Origin: Meghimatium bilineatum
Lineage: Eukaryota > Mollusca > Gastropoda > Stylommatophora > Philomycidae
Assembly (NCBI GenBank): GCA_034231615.1
Contig: CM067317.1
Span: forward strand, 46,681,876 to 46,745,875
Direction: 5' to 3'
Length of the DNA stretch: 64,000 nt
Below are positions 1 to 11,634 of this stretch, piece after piece (the stretch's first letter is position 1; every line of letters begins with the position of its first letter). Made by a program: the position numbers and the translations under genes. A model generated the notes under the pieces. The model saw only the letters and a list, made by a program, of their open reading frames with translations. It did not search any database and was not told the origin of the DNA.

Positions 1-233
1 CAGGCAGCACAGACCACTGAACATATCCTGCAAGATTTTGCAATACATTAAACCAGTTAAAGGAAGAACACTGGCCTACAGAGATGGATATCTACAGAAA
101 GATGCATGGGAGCACTGAGGAGCTTTCAAATACAGCAGCATTTATTAAGAAAACAGGACTTGCTGTGTAGACATGTCAAACTCCGAACGAGAAGAAGAAG
201 AAGACAAGCCAGTACACATCTTAACTATCAAAA

Positions 234-830
234 TTATTTTCTTTCACCGGTAAGATTTTCTAAACGGAAAAAGACATATGGAGCCAAATCTGGAGAATAT
301 GATGGATGTGGAATAATTTCAATATTCAAATCTAGAGAATATGATGGGCGTGGAATAAATTCAATATTCAAATCGCTGACAGTTTGCAACGCAAGCCATG
401 CTTTATGAGAAGGTGCATTGTCTTGAAGCAAGAGCATAATTTGAGTGCGAGTTATATCCCTCGTTTTCTGGTCAGTCTTTTTAAGTTTGGCAAGTTTGGT
501 ATGGAGATCAACGTACCACTGTCCTTTAGTCGTCTTACATTGAGGCAGGTCATTTTTCATTATGACACATTTGACGTCCCATACAAAATCACTTTTCTTG
601 CATATTTCTTTACTCTTTGATTGATATGCGTTGGTAATGGTGATTCTAACAGACTCCCAGAGTATTCTGAAAAATGAGCTCTGGTTTCTGCCCTTTGCAC
701 CTCATTCTGCGTTGAAGAAACATATATAGTACCGCTGGAACCACACAGGGTAAAAAGGGGAAGGTACTTACCCAGCGAAACACAGGGACAATTAACATGC
801 ATACCCTTCGACATTTGCTGGCAGAGACTG
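234..830 (-). mobile_element. decayed mariner-type transposase fragment
   Basis: Read on the minus strand, 560 down to 234 gives the mariner catalytic-core signature QDNAPSHKA, followed by two tandem versions of the next conserved block (PSYSLDL, then PSYSPDLAP), so about 45 bp is duplicated. Upstream, 620-560 gives a weaker stretch with RVKKYARKV. DNAPSH and PSYSPDLAP are the second- and third-aspartate regions of Tc1/mariner DDE transposases, which cut and paste the element through its inverted repeats. The frame is broken and the N-terminal DNA-binding domain was not found, so this is a dead remnant. Confidence 0.8.
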
Positions 831-849
831 GGCACCTATGTGCCTGTCA

Positions 850-1480
850 GTCATCGTTCTTCATCATGATGCGCCATCTTCGCGACAAAAGTTGCATGCA
901 ACGGACCTCCAAGATCTCCTTTCTTTTGCTTTGGTTATGCACTCTGCCAGACTGTAACCTGTCCATTTCGTGATATTTCTCTCCCACTTGTATCTCTACA
1001 TACCCTTGCTCGCCTCTCCTCAATCCAGTACGGTCTGCAATAAGGTGGCATGTCTTTTAATATGTTCAAAATACATTATTTGTTTTATCTTTATTTCTTT
1101 AATAGTTGTTTTTTTCATACAAATTATTAAACGATTTTTGTTTGTTTTCTTATCTTTCCACGAAGTTCCCCCTATTTTCTCTCTCTCTCTCTCTCTCTCT
1201 CACACACGCACGCACGCGCACACCCACACACACATCCGTTGCAGTCAGCGCTTGAAAATTAGACTTGAAATAGCCTAGGCTGCAATGCCCAGATTAAATA
1301 CCATATGGGAGAGCAGAATAAGTACATCAGTGAAGATACGCCTGGATACCATTGTATGCCATGTGTACCATTATAGGTCATGTCGTAGTGTGAGACTCGG
1401 AATTGGGCGAGGGGTTTACGCTGACGGTGAACGACATCTCGGCTAAGAAGAAGAAAGAGCCATGGTCCAACTCTTCTCGC
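850..1480. other. stretch without a recognised gene
   Basis: I see no exon or transposase here. It is AT-rich sequence with the dinucleotide repeat at 1177-1233 in its middle. Confidence 0.4.
1177..1233. repeat. CT/CA compound microsatellite
   Basis: A run of CT repeats passes directly into CA and GCAC repeats ending near position 1233. Confidence 0.9.
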
Positions 1481-1800
1481 GGATGAGAAATGGTTCAGCA
1501 TCCGATGGGCATAGGCACAGAACGTCAAATTACACGAGGCAGGTTTACAGACTGCGGAACAACTCGCGCGAGATAGACGTGAACGACAATCGTCTTGGCG
1601 ACGAGTCACTACGCACCCACGTGACTGTCGACAGATAGGCAGGCTGTCACGGGCTAGGGAAGCCTACTACCCGAATTAAAGGCATGACAAAAACGGACGT
1701 GAAGGGCTTCGGATGTCTAGACCACAAAGTGAGCCAATCGAGGTACAAATAACACAGTTTAACTATAGAACTTGTGGCACAACGTACTTCGCTCTCGCCG
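1480..1800 (+). mobile_element. possible transposon ORF remnant, Arg/Gln-rich
   Basis: This stretch is clearly richer in GC than its surroundings. One plus-strand frame reads a charged segment, ETAEQLARDRRERQ-like in character, reminiscent of the Arg/Glu-rich repeats at the start of some Helitron-type or similar transposon ORFs. It is followed at 1833-1862 by the GAATGAACGCAGAAGAAG tail typical of SINE-B. No helicase or Rep motif is visible, so the class is a guess. Confidence 0.25.
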
Positions 1801-1999
1801 GCGGAAATCTCACGATTTATTCGCTGTGGTTATAAGAGAATGAACGCAGAAGAAGAAGAATAGGCCATGCATACCATATGTACCATTATAGACCTATAAA
1901 TCTAAAAAGAAATACATTTTCTATTTGTATGGGTACACAGATTTCTAGTTAAGATGTTGAGAAGAATATGCTATGTAATATGTCACTGTCATTAGATGC

Positions 2000-2455
2000 G
2001 CTGAAGAGAGTTTCATGGCTAGGCCTATATCAATCAATAAACCGTAACCCTTCACGGTCGTAGAGGTGCCACATTGGTTGCTTCAGCATACAGAGTCCTC
2101 CAGCAAATTATATCCTCAGCGATGCGGATGAGTGTGGAAATATATTGTCCTGTCCATACCTTTATGTTGTCTGTCAATTACTTTATTTTCCCTCCTATGT
2201 TTCTTCCCCCTTAGACAGTTCCCTGTAGTATTGTTTTTGACAAGGAATAGTGCCTGCATACATGTCCGAACCATGCTAGTTTTCGTCGTTTCACTATTGA
2301 AAGCAATGGTTCCTGAACTCCTGCACACATCTCTACTTTATTTCTTACGTACACATTGGTCTTATGTTCCCTATAGGAAATTCGTAGAATTCGTCTGTAG
2401 CATTTGAACTCGAAAGCCTGCAATCTTCTCAGGCCTATATAAGGACCTACCACTG
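2000..2455 (-). mobile_element. non-LTR retrotransposon 3' end (family NL-6)
   Basis: Minus-strand translation from 2453 gives FKCYRRILRISYREHKTNVY and then KLAWFGHVCRHYSL, the C-terminal region after the RT domain of many metazoan non-LTR elements. Further on comes an NIKVWTG-like block. The 3' end (about 2035-2150) recurs at 51840-51975, 52255-52560 and, in plus orientation, 59690-59880. It is 5'-truncated, as is usual for LINE copies. Confidence 0.75.
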
Positions 2456-2965
2456 ACTCTAAAATATTTATGCTAAGTTTGGCAATAAATAATCAGGATA
2501 GTGGAAAAATTAGAGGCAACAGTGAGGTGGTTATATAGAGGAAAGTGTTGACAAAACATAGAGGATTTATTTAATTGTAGTTGGATTATCCCATATGTAT
2601 TCCGTCCTTCTCAACAAAGAGATACGCGCCAGCCGAGAGTACCATTCATAGCACGTAATTATGCAGTTCTAAGCTAAAGATTGCTAGAATTCATAGGTAA
2701 GTAGGTTAATAAGTTTGCCTCCCTTTTGGAGAGGCGTGCCCGTTTCAACCAGCGGACAAAGTCCAATTAAGCTATATCAGGACACAAGTAATAATTTAAG
2801 GGGATTTCCGCCATCTTTGTTAGCATATTCTTCCCCGTGTCCTTGAGTGATGGGCGTGCCGATGGGGTTGCGGTCGCACCGGGCATCAAAATTGCTCCTC
2901 AAAATAATGAAAACATTGAAATGGGATTTAAGTGCCTTTGTCGTGCCAAAGTTTATGCCCCGCAA

Positions 2966-3150
2966 CCAGTGGCGCAGCGAGAGGTGGGGCGGAGGTGCGG
3001 ACCGCCCCGGGGGCATCATCGGGAGGGCGGCAAATTAATTTTCGTCCAGGCTTTCATAATCACTGCCATATTTTTTTAATGTCACAAGGGCGAAAAATTA
3101 TGATTCCGCCCCGGGCGCCATTGACCCACGCTACTCCACTGCCTCCCCCA
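2966..3150. mobile_element. GC-rich MITE with short inverted repeats
   Basis: The left end reads CAGTGGCGCAGCG. The right end, read on the other strand, gives CAGTGGAGTAGCG. The CCGCCCCGGGGGC block near the left is mirrored by GCCCGGGGCGG near the right. The roughly 185-bp unit is far more GC-rich than the flanks and has no coding capacity. Ends starting CAGTGGCG are common in non-autonomous DNA transposons of invertebrates; the superfamily is not assigned. Confidence 0.6.
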
Positions 3151-3690
3151 ATGAGAACCACTGCGAGGCTAAACCAATATACTGAAGCATGTGACAACTT
3201 TGGCGTCACCATCGATACGAGGAAAACAGAGGTCATGTTTCAACCAACACATTCAAATCATTATATAAGTATCAAAGAATAAGAGTCTAAAACAATAAAT
3301 AGTTTCGCCTAATTGGGCAGCACTCTCTCAGAAGCCATCAACATCGTCACTGAGGTAAACAACGGGATAACAAAAACTAGTGCTACTTTTGGAAGACTGA
3401 AAAAATGTATGAGACCGGAGGGGAATAGCAACTCATAATTTACCAGGCATCAGTATTATCATCACTTTTTTTGTGCGCTTGAAACATGGACAGTGTACAC
3501 CAGACACTCTAGAAAACTCAACCGTTTTCACTTAGTTGCCTTCGTAAGATATTTAACATCCGTTGGTGGGATAAAATACCAGAGTGAAGTACTGTTAAAA
3601 TCTAAGTCTGTAAGCATCCACACAATGTTGATCCTTGACTACGACGGACGAACAACATATGCGTGAACGTGTATAAGAGTGAAAGTGTGA
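3150..3690 (+). mobile_element. RT fragment of a non-LTR retrotransposon
   Basis: Plus-strand frames give LNQYTEACDNFGVTIDTRKT then EVMFQPTH, the palm segment after the catalytic YADD. Later come LGSTLSEAIN and LETWTVYTRHSRKLNRFH. These match the order KTEVM - LGS - ETWT - LN.FH in non-LTR RTs. Several stops and at least one frame change show it is dead. Confidence 0.75.
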
Positions 3691-3829
3691 TGTGATGTAT
3701 TCATTTATTCTCATTTTGCTACTTATCAGGTTGTAGTCCAGAGAACGGAATACGTTGAGGTTTACAGCTTGACTGCAGTTATTTGATATTTGTATATGCG
3801 CAGGAAACAGTTTATACAGTAATGTTAAA

Positions 3830-4130
3830 TCACCTTTCTTCTTCTGCTTTTTTTAATGCATTCGTTCACAAACTCCTACATATTATTATGATGTATTCCT
3901 AGAACAGAAAACGGTGTGCCGTTGTTTACAGCTTATCTACATCTTGACACATCCGAATTCAGCATGTCTTATGGGTAACTTTGACCCTTTATGAGACACG
4001 ACAGTCAGTTCCATCCCATAATCTCCTTAATTGCCCCAACGACAAGTGTAGTAGTTAACAGTGTTACCATGTATTTAATTCTCTTTTGTAATACGGTAAT
4101 AAAGGTAATGCGGTTGGGGTTTTGTTGCCT
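3830..4130 (-). mobile_element. SINE-B copy, long form
   Basis: It starts with CTTCTTCTGC (the reversed GAAGAAG tail), continues with a TTCGTTCACAAACTCCT block and passes into CATCCGAATTCAGCATG and CCATCCCATAATCTCCTTAA. The same order of blocks occurs at 33340-33640, 36240-36500, 37470-37690 and 45898-46170. This head-plus-tail arrangement defines the long form of the family. Confidence 0.6.
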
Positions 4131-4139
4131 ACAGAAATG

Positions 4140-4890
4140 ACTTGAAGTTGGTTGAAAGATCATTTGCATACTCTACTATCACATCGAGCGTGAGGATCAA
4201 TATAGAGGGAGTTACAGCATTACTGAGTTTGTTGGTAACTGATACATCAATCCACTCGGTAATACTCACAGGCTCTCAAAGCATGCTGCGCAAGATAGAA
4301 TATAACTTGTTGAGAAAAGAATAGGTTGCGTTATTGAACACCTCAATTGTATAGAGCATTACATATATATATATACTGTCCGGACCACGTATTCTTTTCG
4401 TACCAATACCATATAGTCTGATAGTTCGTGCGTTCATTGAAAAGCTTATCACACTTGTATTCTACGTAAGTACTATTATTTTCTAAATGGGGTGGGGGTG
4501 AACCCTTCAACCTCTGCGTGTTTACAGGTTTGCCTACAGACATAATAGAGATATATGAAGCGGGACAGGAGAGCAACGACTTAAATAGGAACCCATCAAG
4601 TGACACTATGTCTATAGTTTATCGAGACTAAAACAGGAACCAGCCTTATACCTAAACCTAGTAACCGCAATGTTGACGGTGGCGTGGAATTTACGCGTAG
4701 GCCCTACGTATGACAAAAGCCATTGTTAATGTAAGGAACGGTTGAACCTCTTATAACTGGGATTGAGATTCCGCCCGACTTTACAACTTGCAAGGTACGT
4801 TTTTCTAATTTTAAGCTAGAAGATTTGGTTAGTGAAAACTAATACTCTTGGAGGTTAGATTAGCAGATTTCCAGGCTATCACTATCACTG
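4140..4890. other. stretch without a recognised gene
   Basis: It contains a short TA repeat near 4362-4375 and short open frames without recognisable motifs. I see no feature I can support. Confidence 0.4.
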
Positions 4891-4914
4891 CCTCATTATG
4901 GAACTTATTAGTTA

Positions 4915-5100
4915 AGTTGGCAACAGGTCAAACCTCGTTATAAGACGTAGAATACTTTGGGAGAAAACAACATATATTATTTGGAGATATGTTGTATCCA
5001 ATAAAATATGCATTTTCTGTTTAAAATATCAATTTTATCTTCAACTTCGCCATTATAAGAAGTATCAGTCGAAACAACTTCGCAAAGTACAGCAGTATTG
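4915..5100. mobile_element. pogo/Tigger-like MITE, degenerate
   Basis: The sequence GTCAAACCTCGTTATAAGAC at the left resembles the terminal repeats of pogo/Tigger elements (CAGTNNAACCYCGNTATAA). A CCATTATAAGAAG segment on the right is its weak mirror. Related copies lie at 39350-39625, 55725-55880, 63080-63265 and 63530-63630. Confidence 0.4.
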
Positions 5101-5204
5101 GGGATACGTGTTGACTAGCTGTGAACTAGGCGACCACTACCGGTTAGAATTGTCAAAATCAATCCTGTGCACATGGATTTCTGTGCATTTTTAAATAACG
5201 TGAA

Positions 5205-5290
5205 AATTAGGGAAGGAGGAGGTATGAAAACGTTTGACAATTGTTTATAAAGTGGAAATGGGGTGGGGGGGGGGGTTGACAACAACTGAA
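5205..5290. repeat. G-tract-bearing dispersed repeat
   Basis: A run of ten G follows GTGGAAATGGGGTGG and lies beside GTTGACAACAAC. Similar C- or G-tract units with nearby GTTGAC/GTCAAC occur at 6250-6350, 16260-16370 and 17140-17245, which suggests one small repeat family. Confidence 0.4.
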
Positions 5291-5429
5291 ATCAACAACG
5301 CACACTTTTATATACCGTAGGCCTAGCAATAAAATAGTAAGAATTTGAATTTCTAAAGAGAAATATATAGAAAGAATGCCAGGACACAAGATCAATGGAA
5401 TCATAATAAACAATCTGTGATATGCAGAG

Positions 5430-6190
5430 GTCACTGTTCTTTTATCAGAAAGTGATCATGAACTACAACGACTAATAGATCAAGTCGATAAATCAAGTAA
5501 TGAATATGGACTAGATAGACCAATAAACAACTAAAAAAACCTCATGATAATCAGCAGTCACAGAAGAACAGGTACTAAACATGAAAATACATGAGAGAAA
5601 CTACAAATAAAACATTATCAATATCTCGAATAGATAATCACAAATGATGGCAGATGTCAAACAGTTAAAAGGAGAATAGGAGAAAAGTACATCAATAACA
5701 CGAGGAAAATATTAAAATCTAAACGAATTACAAACAAGCTTTAAAAAAAATAAGAATTATAAAATGCAACATCTATGCTATATTAATTTATGGCTCAGAA
5801 ACATTGACAATAAGCAAATAAAAAAACAGAATTTATGCCTTTGACATGTGGATATATAGAAGAATAGGGAGAACATTGTGGACAGAGAAGAACACCAGCT
5901 AAGAGGTTCTAACAACACTTCGTATGAAGAAAGAACTATTAAAGGAAAGAAAGATCAAACAAATAAAATATTTTGGACATATATTAAAAGACATGACACC
6001 TTGTTCAAAACCTTACTTTAGGGTAAAGGCGAAGGGAAGAGAGCAAGCGGAAGCAAAGATAAAAGTGGAAGGGTAACATCGCGAGATGGACAGGATAGCA
6101 AAGTGCACGACCAAGACAAGAGACAGAGGATGTTGGAGGTATATTGCCGCCAACCTTCGTTGCGGAGACGGCTCTTAATGATGATGAAAG
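5430..6190 (+). mobile_element. non-LTR RT fragment (family NL-3 type)
   Basis: Frames with several stops read VTVLLSESDHELQRLIDQVD (region after the catalytic motif), then NLWLRNIDN, then a tail GKGEGKRASG and CRQPSLRR, ending in a TGATGATG tail near 6185. The same 3' end recurs at 15900-16200 and 47690-47880. It is a dead LINE copy that retains the last third of its RT ORF. Confidence 0.7.
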
Positions 6191-6359
6191 AGACATCGTA
6201 AAATATCATAGCTTTTGTTTTGTTTTTGTAGTTTCTCTTCAAATATTTTTAACGGGGAAGGATTCTTGACAGTTTGTTGACAACTGGGGAAGGGATAAAA
6301 GAATTGGCTAAAACATGTTAACATAATTTATGGACAGCACCCCCCCCCCCCAAAGGTAT

Positions 6360-6940
6360 CGCAACCGAAAATAATTAGTATATGTAAAGGGAGCAGGCGG
6401 ACGCAAGCAAGAGCCATAGTTTTTGCAACAGGGTGCCAATATTCTTACTTATCGACTCTGCTCTTACACATATACATTTACAATTGTTAGAATGCGTCAA
6501 CGGAAATTTTTTTTTTAAATCTCATATTCACAATTTATCAAATTCATTATTTTACCAAGTGCCCTGATAACGTCTTCCATACACACGTTTTTCTGAATGA
6601 GAGCAATACAGACATCTTTTTCTTCAGATGAATTTTTTCCGATGATATAAACTGCTTCCTTCCTCAACGGTGCATATTAAAAGTAGCATGGTTGATACGT
6701 GATACAAGTGAGTTACCTGTGCATGCTTTCATTTATAATCTGCGTATTTATTCTACAACATAAACTGTTAACTTTGTACAAAGCTATGTCCGTGTACATT
6801 CCATGACTGGTGGGTTGACGCAAGGAGTTTATTCAAGCATGAGACAATGAAACTAACATAAGATATATTATAAGGTTTGCATTAAATTTCATAAAGCTTC
6901 ATTTACCACAGACTGCTAGCAAATAAAAAAATAGTCTAGT
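6360..6940. other. stretch without a recognised gene
   Basis: AT-rich sequence between a LINE remnant and the 2.2-kb transposon. I find no exon, RNA gene or clear repeat. Confidence 0.4.
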
Positions 6941-7011
6941 ATGTGTAGTTCGTTTATAAATTCGTAATCACACATTCAATCGAATATCTCAGAAACTGTC
7001 TGTTTGATTGC

Positions 7012-7780
7012 AATGATCTTCGGCATGCAATATTTGATTTTACTTACGGAAAAATACTTTTATCATTTAGTCCATATCTGCCCTGGATTGTGCATGTTAA
7101 AAAATTATTTGAAGTTATTGGTCCATTAAAAAAAAGTTGAGTTAAATTTTAGATTTTACAGTAAACATGTCAAATAACATTGCATTCAGAGATGTATCGT
7201 CTAAAAACACCCGATAAGTAAAATTGCTGTATGTATTGTCACTCGTGCAATACGTGCAATAGTGAACGTCACTGCAATATGCAGCAGTTGTGCCCTTCAG
7301 TCACAATTAGACCCCAGGGTTTCTTAACTGCATTTATATACTGTACTATTTTAGCCGATATTGAATGAGATGTATTTTGTTGTCACTCTATCTGTACCTA
7401 ATGGTATGCTCAATATACACTTATTTATGTATAACTAATATATTATCTGTCCACGAAATAATGTATTCAAAATTCTGAATCTGATGATTCCAAGAGATTG
7501 CTTATTGTTAATGGTTGCAGAAATTGTCAACAATCTCGGTGCTAGTAGTCATCTTACTATCGAATGATCCCAAAAAAAATTTTCTTTAGAACTCAACGTC
7601 TATTTTGGAGAGGTACTCACGTGTCAGATCTTCAACATCACACATTTTAAACGTTGTATTCTCTTCGGCAACTTTGACCTTAGCGCAAACTAACTCTATT
7701 GAGTTACGGTGAGCATGATATGTCGGTAGTCGCAGAGAAGTGAGGCCATATTGTTGAATTATTTTATCAATATATTACAA
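7012..7780 (-). mobile_element. 3' non-coding interior of the 2.2-kb transposon
   Basis: Between the left TIR and the last transposase fragment I see no conserved coding. The third catalytic block expected on the minus strand downstream of 7788 was not recognised, consistent with decay. Confidence 0.4.
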
Positions 7781-8634
7781 CTTTCTCTTATTTATATTCT
7801 TCACACGATGTAACAATTCGGGCTTTCCAAAAAATATTGTCGAAGTGGATATTTTCCTCAGTAGGCAATGTCTTAATTTGGAATTTTGTATTTGATTCCT
7901 TTGTTATTTTGTCTTCCTGTGATACTGCATTGTGATAGGAAACACTGTCCATTACTAAACATGATGGTCCTAGAATTGAAAGAAGACTGTTCTCCATCGA
8001 ATGCCTGAAACTATGTCCATTGATTACAGTATGATAGTCCCTTCAATCTGTACATTTTTGATTGGAAAATAAGTTCAGTTTCATGGACTGAGTATAATTC
8101 AGCCTTTGCTACTTGGAATGTTTCTTTTTATGTTCATCGTTCACTGATTGTCATTCTGTATTATTTATGTGGTTAGCATTTTTACTCAGGATTAGTCCAA
8201 ATATATAATATCATAACCTTGGCTTCTCCGTTCCAGTATCTGTCTCAGGTATTTGCTTCGGGCAGCAATCAGGTGTGGCTTTTCATAAATAATATTCAAG
8301 CCGTCTAAGGTTCTTCTTAAAGTGAAGCGGGCGGTTCTTACACTTTTCCATAGAGATCTTTTAAATATTTCAAAATCGCAATTGATCTGAAATTTTACGT
8401 TTAATTTCCGAAGAGAAACACGTTCATTTGTAGCAAACATTTTCAACATCTCCCGCCTTATGACATGTCAAAGTCGTCAACTTTGAGCTTTCTTCCTTGC
8501 TTGACATGAGTGCTTTTTGAATCCTGTTTCATCCAGCAGGAAAACGATGATCTATCCTGATGAAGAGTAATTTGCGTTAGCTTTTTTAGGGTTATTAATA
8601 TCACAATATAAATGTCCCATCTTATATTCTTTGC

Positions 8635-8795
8635 CCGCCGAAGACAGATGTGTTGGGCTATTGGCGCAAAAAACGGCAACACAGCGTATTTCCATCTCTA
8701 GGCTACATTCAACTGGAAATCTTGTAGAATCATTGTCCTGTTACGAGAGAAATCCAGCGAGAGTTTGAGAATGAACGCTGAAGAAGAAGATTCTT
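8635..8795 (+). mobile_element. SINE-B copy nested in the DNA transposon
   Basis: The order CAGATGTGTTGGGC, CATTTCCATCTCT, TCCTGTTACGAGAGAAATCC, GAGTTTGAGAATGAACGC, GAAGAAGAAGA matches copies at 32680, 54485, 60510 (minus) and 62610. The shared tail is GAGTTTGAGAATGAACGCTG followed by (GAA)n. Confidence 0.75.
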
Positions 8796-9479
8796 TGCAA
8801 AAATATTTGTAGAGTAAAACGGTCACTTTCTGCATTGTAATAAGCTTGCAATTCAAACTCATTTTGAATTATATATGAATGTAAATTATTAGAAACTAAA
8901 ATAATAACACAATTAACCACACGTCGGATACGACTTTGAACGAACATTTCAAATTTATATCTGAGATACAGATTTTGGTGTTTTTGCAAAAGTTATAGTT
9001 AAACTACTAGTTAGCACTAGTTAAACTACTAACATTTTTTTAGAAAAACACAATTTTTTAGTGTCGATTTGAATCAAAAGTTGGGTTCCAAAAATCTCCT
9101 CAATTAACAGACAGTTTCTGAAATATTCAATTGAATGTGTGATTACGAATATATAAACGGACTATCGAAATGTAGGCCTATACGATAATTTAGTATAGTA
9201 TAGTTACTAGGCATTGCATACAAGAATAGTAAAATTAGGGGCCTACTAAGAAAATACTTGAGAGAGTATAGCTACTAGACTATATACTAGAATTGTACAG
9301 TTATAAAGAATATATATATTAGTAAAGCATAGTTATTGATAATATTAGGTAAGTCTATTTGATATGTTGATTATCATCTTTGCACAAGTAACATGTCCAT
9401 AGACGAACAGATCTCAGCTTAAGTAAATCTCTCAGGGTATAACGGCTGATGGTTCCGGTTCTATGTTGGCTCACTGATA

Positions 9480-9610
9480 TTTTTGAATCTTTGTTAGGTA
9501 TTCTCTACGGGCCACGCATATCCTCACTTCCAATTCGCGTATTCTCGATATTGACTTATTTATCTCAAAATCATCTGATCGTGCGGAGGACTCACGAAGA
9601 GCGTTTATAT
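9480..9610. repeat. dispersed repeat shared with 45320-45450
   Basis: The segment with GTATTCTCTACGGGCCACGC and TATTCTCGATATTGACT also occurs near 45335-45400 as GTGTTCTCTATGAACCACAC and TATTCTCGATACTGAGT. Read on the minus strand it is open enough to suggest part of a transposon ORF, but I recognise no domain. Confidence 0.5.
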
Positions 9611-9639
9611 TGATAATATATACCAAAATAGTGCTATAC

Positions 9640-10650
9640 TAGTATAAATATATGAATGTATACAATGATAGTATATTATTATTACCATGAGTACATATTA
9701 GAAGAGAATAGTTACTAAGAATGTAAATTAGTATAGGCCTATTCTAGTTACTAAGAATGTAAATTAGTATAGGCCTATTCTAGTTTCTAAGAATGTAAAT
9801 TCTCGTAGTATAGGCCTATTCTAGTTACTAAGAATGTAAATTAGTATCGGCCTATTCTAGTTACTAAGAATGTAAATTAGTATAGGCCTATTGTAGTTAC
9901 TAAGAATGTAAATGAGTAGACCTTTAGACTATTTACTAAAAATTAAATGAGTGTATTATAGTTACTAAAAATGTAAATGGATGTATTCTAGTTACTAAAA
10001 TATAAATTAATATATTCTGGTTACTAAAAATGTAAATGGGTATATTCTAGCTACTAAGCATGTAAATGAGTATAGTCTAGCTATTAAGAATATAAATGAG
10101 TATAGTCTAGTTACTAGGAAAGTACAGGACTATTGTCTAGTCATTAAAATTGTAAAAAAATGTAGTCCAGTTACAAAGAATGTAAAAGGGTATAGCCTAG
10201 TTACTAGGAATGTAAATGGATATAGTCTAGCTACTAAGCATGTAAATAAGTATTATTTTAATTACTAAAATATAAATGAGTATTAGTCTAATTACTAAAA
10301 TGTAAGTGAGTATTAGTCTAATTACTAAATTGTGAATGAGTATAGTTTAGTTGCAAAGAATGTAAATTGATATAGAATGTTAAACTAATAATGTTAAAGG
10401 GTAATGGTCTAATTACTAATATGTAAATGAGTATAGTCTAGTTGCTAAGAATATAAATGAGTATAGTCTATTTACTAAGAATGGAAATGCGCATAGTCTA
10501 GTTGTTAAGACTGTACATGAGTATAGCTTAGTTACTGAAATCTAAATTAATATAGTTTAATTACTAAGAATGTAAATGAGTATAGTTTAGTTAGTATGAA
10601 TGTAAATTAGTATAGTTTAGTTACTAAGAATGTAAATACGCGTAGTTGAA
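9640..10650. repeat. minisatellite, ~30-36-bp unit
   Basis: About 28-30 diverged copies of a unit with the core CTAGTTACTAAGAATGTAAA followed by TGAGTATAGT. Copies at the left end carry an extra AGGCCTATT, giving about 36 bp, while those further right are about 30 bp. Divergence grows to the right, so the homogeneous block at 9720-9900 is likely the most recent expansion. Confidence 0.9.
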
Positions 10651-10799
10651 TTACTATATATGTATGTGTGTGCGCGTGAGTATGTGTGCGTGTGTATATG
10701 TGTTGTTTTCCGTTTTAGTCGACAATGGCCATTTGAACTGAACTGGGATAGGCCTATACACGATGGCTATGATATTTAATATTGTTTACCAGACTGTGG

Positions 10800-11011
10800 C
10801 TAATGAGTCATATTCATATCTGGAATTTTCTTCCACATTCTGAACATGTGTGGGAAGAGTTTGTGGAATATTGAGCAGCTCTTGCCTTTTTTCTAGCTTG
10901 TTTAAAATTTTTTTTGAGAATTAACCTTTCTGATGTTCTCTGTAGCAGCTGCACCAAGCATGTGAGTCTGCGGCGCAACTCAGGTCTGTTTTGTGCCAAC
11001 CTCTCCCACAA
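10800..11011 (-). mobile_element. C-terminus of a non-LTR RT with zinc finger
   Basis: The minus strand gives MWERLAQNRPELRRR, a basic segment with KKARAAQ, then HTCSECGRKFQI. WERLAQNRPxWR followed by a CxxCG.K/R.F finger is the C-terminal signature of a widespread animal LINE group. The rest of the element is absent. Confidence 0.75.
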
Positions 11012-11249
11012 ATGTATGTCTATATTGAAGTAAATCAGTGTATATAGTGTAAAATTTAAGTATAGTTTCTTGATACTTCACACTTTTCTGTGATAATTTT
11101 TCTAAGATAGTTTTTAAAGTCACTTTTGCAAATGGTACAATTATTGTTGGTAAATGAAGGGAAAATATTGTTGCAAAACATTGTCGGAGGTTGATGTGAT
11201 GACAAGTAAATAAGAATACAAAAAACAACAAACAACAACAAAACACAAA

Positions 11250-11270
11250 CACACACGCACGCACACACAC

Positions 11271-11312
<42 letters not shown>
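11250..11312. repeat. CA/TA microsatellite
   Basis: A (CA/GCAC)n stretch followed by a roughly 40-bp (TA)n run. Confidence 0.9.
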
Positions 11313-11316
<4 letters not shown>

Positions 11317-11324
11317 AACTCACT

Positions 11325-11425
11325 CCATTACTCTTGTAACAGGACAATGGTCCAATTATTTTTCTATATGGATATAGCCCAGAGAATGGAGATCCGTTGT
11401 ATCGTCCTTTTATTTTAACCAATGG
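11325..11425 (-). mobile_element. partial SINE-B
   Basis: CTTGTAACAGGACAATGGTCC followed by CCCAGAGAATGGAGATCCG matches the central part of SINE-B in reverse orientation. Confidence 0.5.
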
Positions 11426-11634
11426 CATGACACATCAACTTTGGGGATATTTTCCTGTATGTAGACTCTGATCTAGATATCAAGATCTGTCCGACTCTGT
11501 AGAGGAATGGAACAGAGCGCTTCTGTGCGCCCTTTTTTAAAAAATATAAAAAAAAATATTAGCTACGTTATTAATAGAATACTTTACCAATTTTTTAAAT
11601 ATTCTAATCAATATTTCATCTTGAATCTTGTTAT

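Larger units (their letters stand above)
6948..9161 (-). mobile_element. 2.2-kb DNA transposon with ~60-bp TIRs and dead IS630/Tc1-like transposase
   Basis: The ends are inverted copies: the left reads CGTAATCACACATTCAATCG and then CAGAAACTGTCTGTTTGATT. The complement of the right (9101-9161) reads CGTAATCACACATTCAATTG and then CAGAAACTGTCTGTTAATTG. Minus-strand coding inside gives, in order, GRKLKVDDFDMS (8500-8460), FATNERVSLRKLNVKFQI and YEKPHLIAARSKYLRQIL plus GYDIIYLD (8449-8192), then GPSCLVMDSVSYHNAVSQED (7997 onward). YLDE and VMDNASYH are the first two catalytic aspartate blocks of IS630/Tc1-related DDE transposases. Stops and frame breaks separate the pieces. A SINE-B copy sits inside near the right end. 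Confidence 0.75.

Noticed and set aside
970..1278. 102-residue plus ORF with a hydrophobic stretch
   Set aside because: It ends in a CT/CA microsatellite and has no splice or domain support; low-complexity AT-rich sequence explains the hydrophobic residues.
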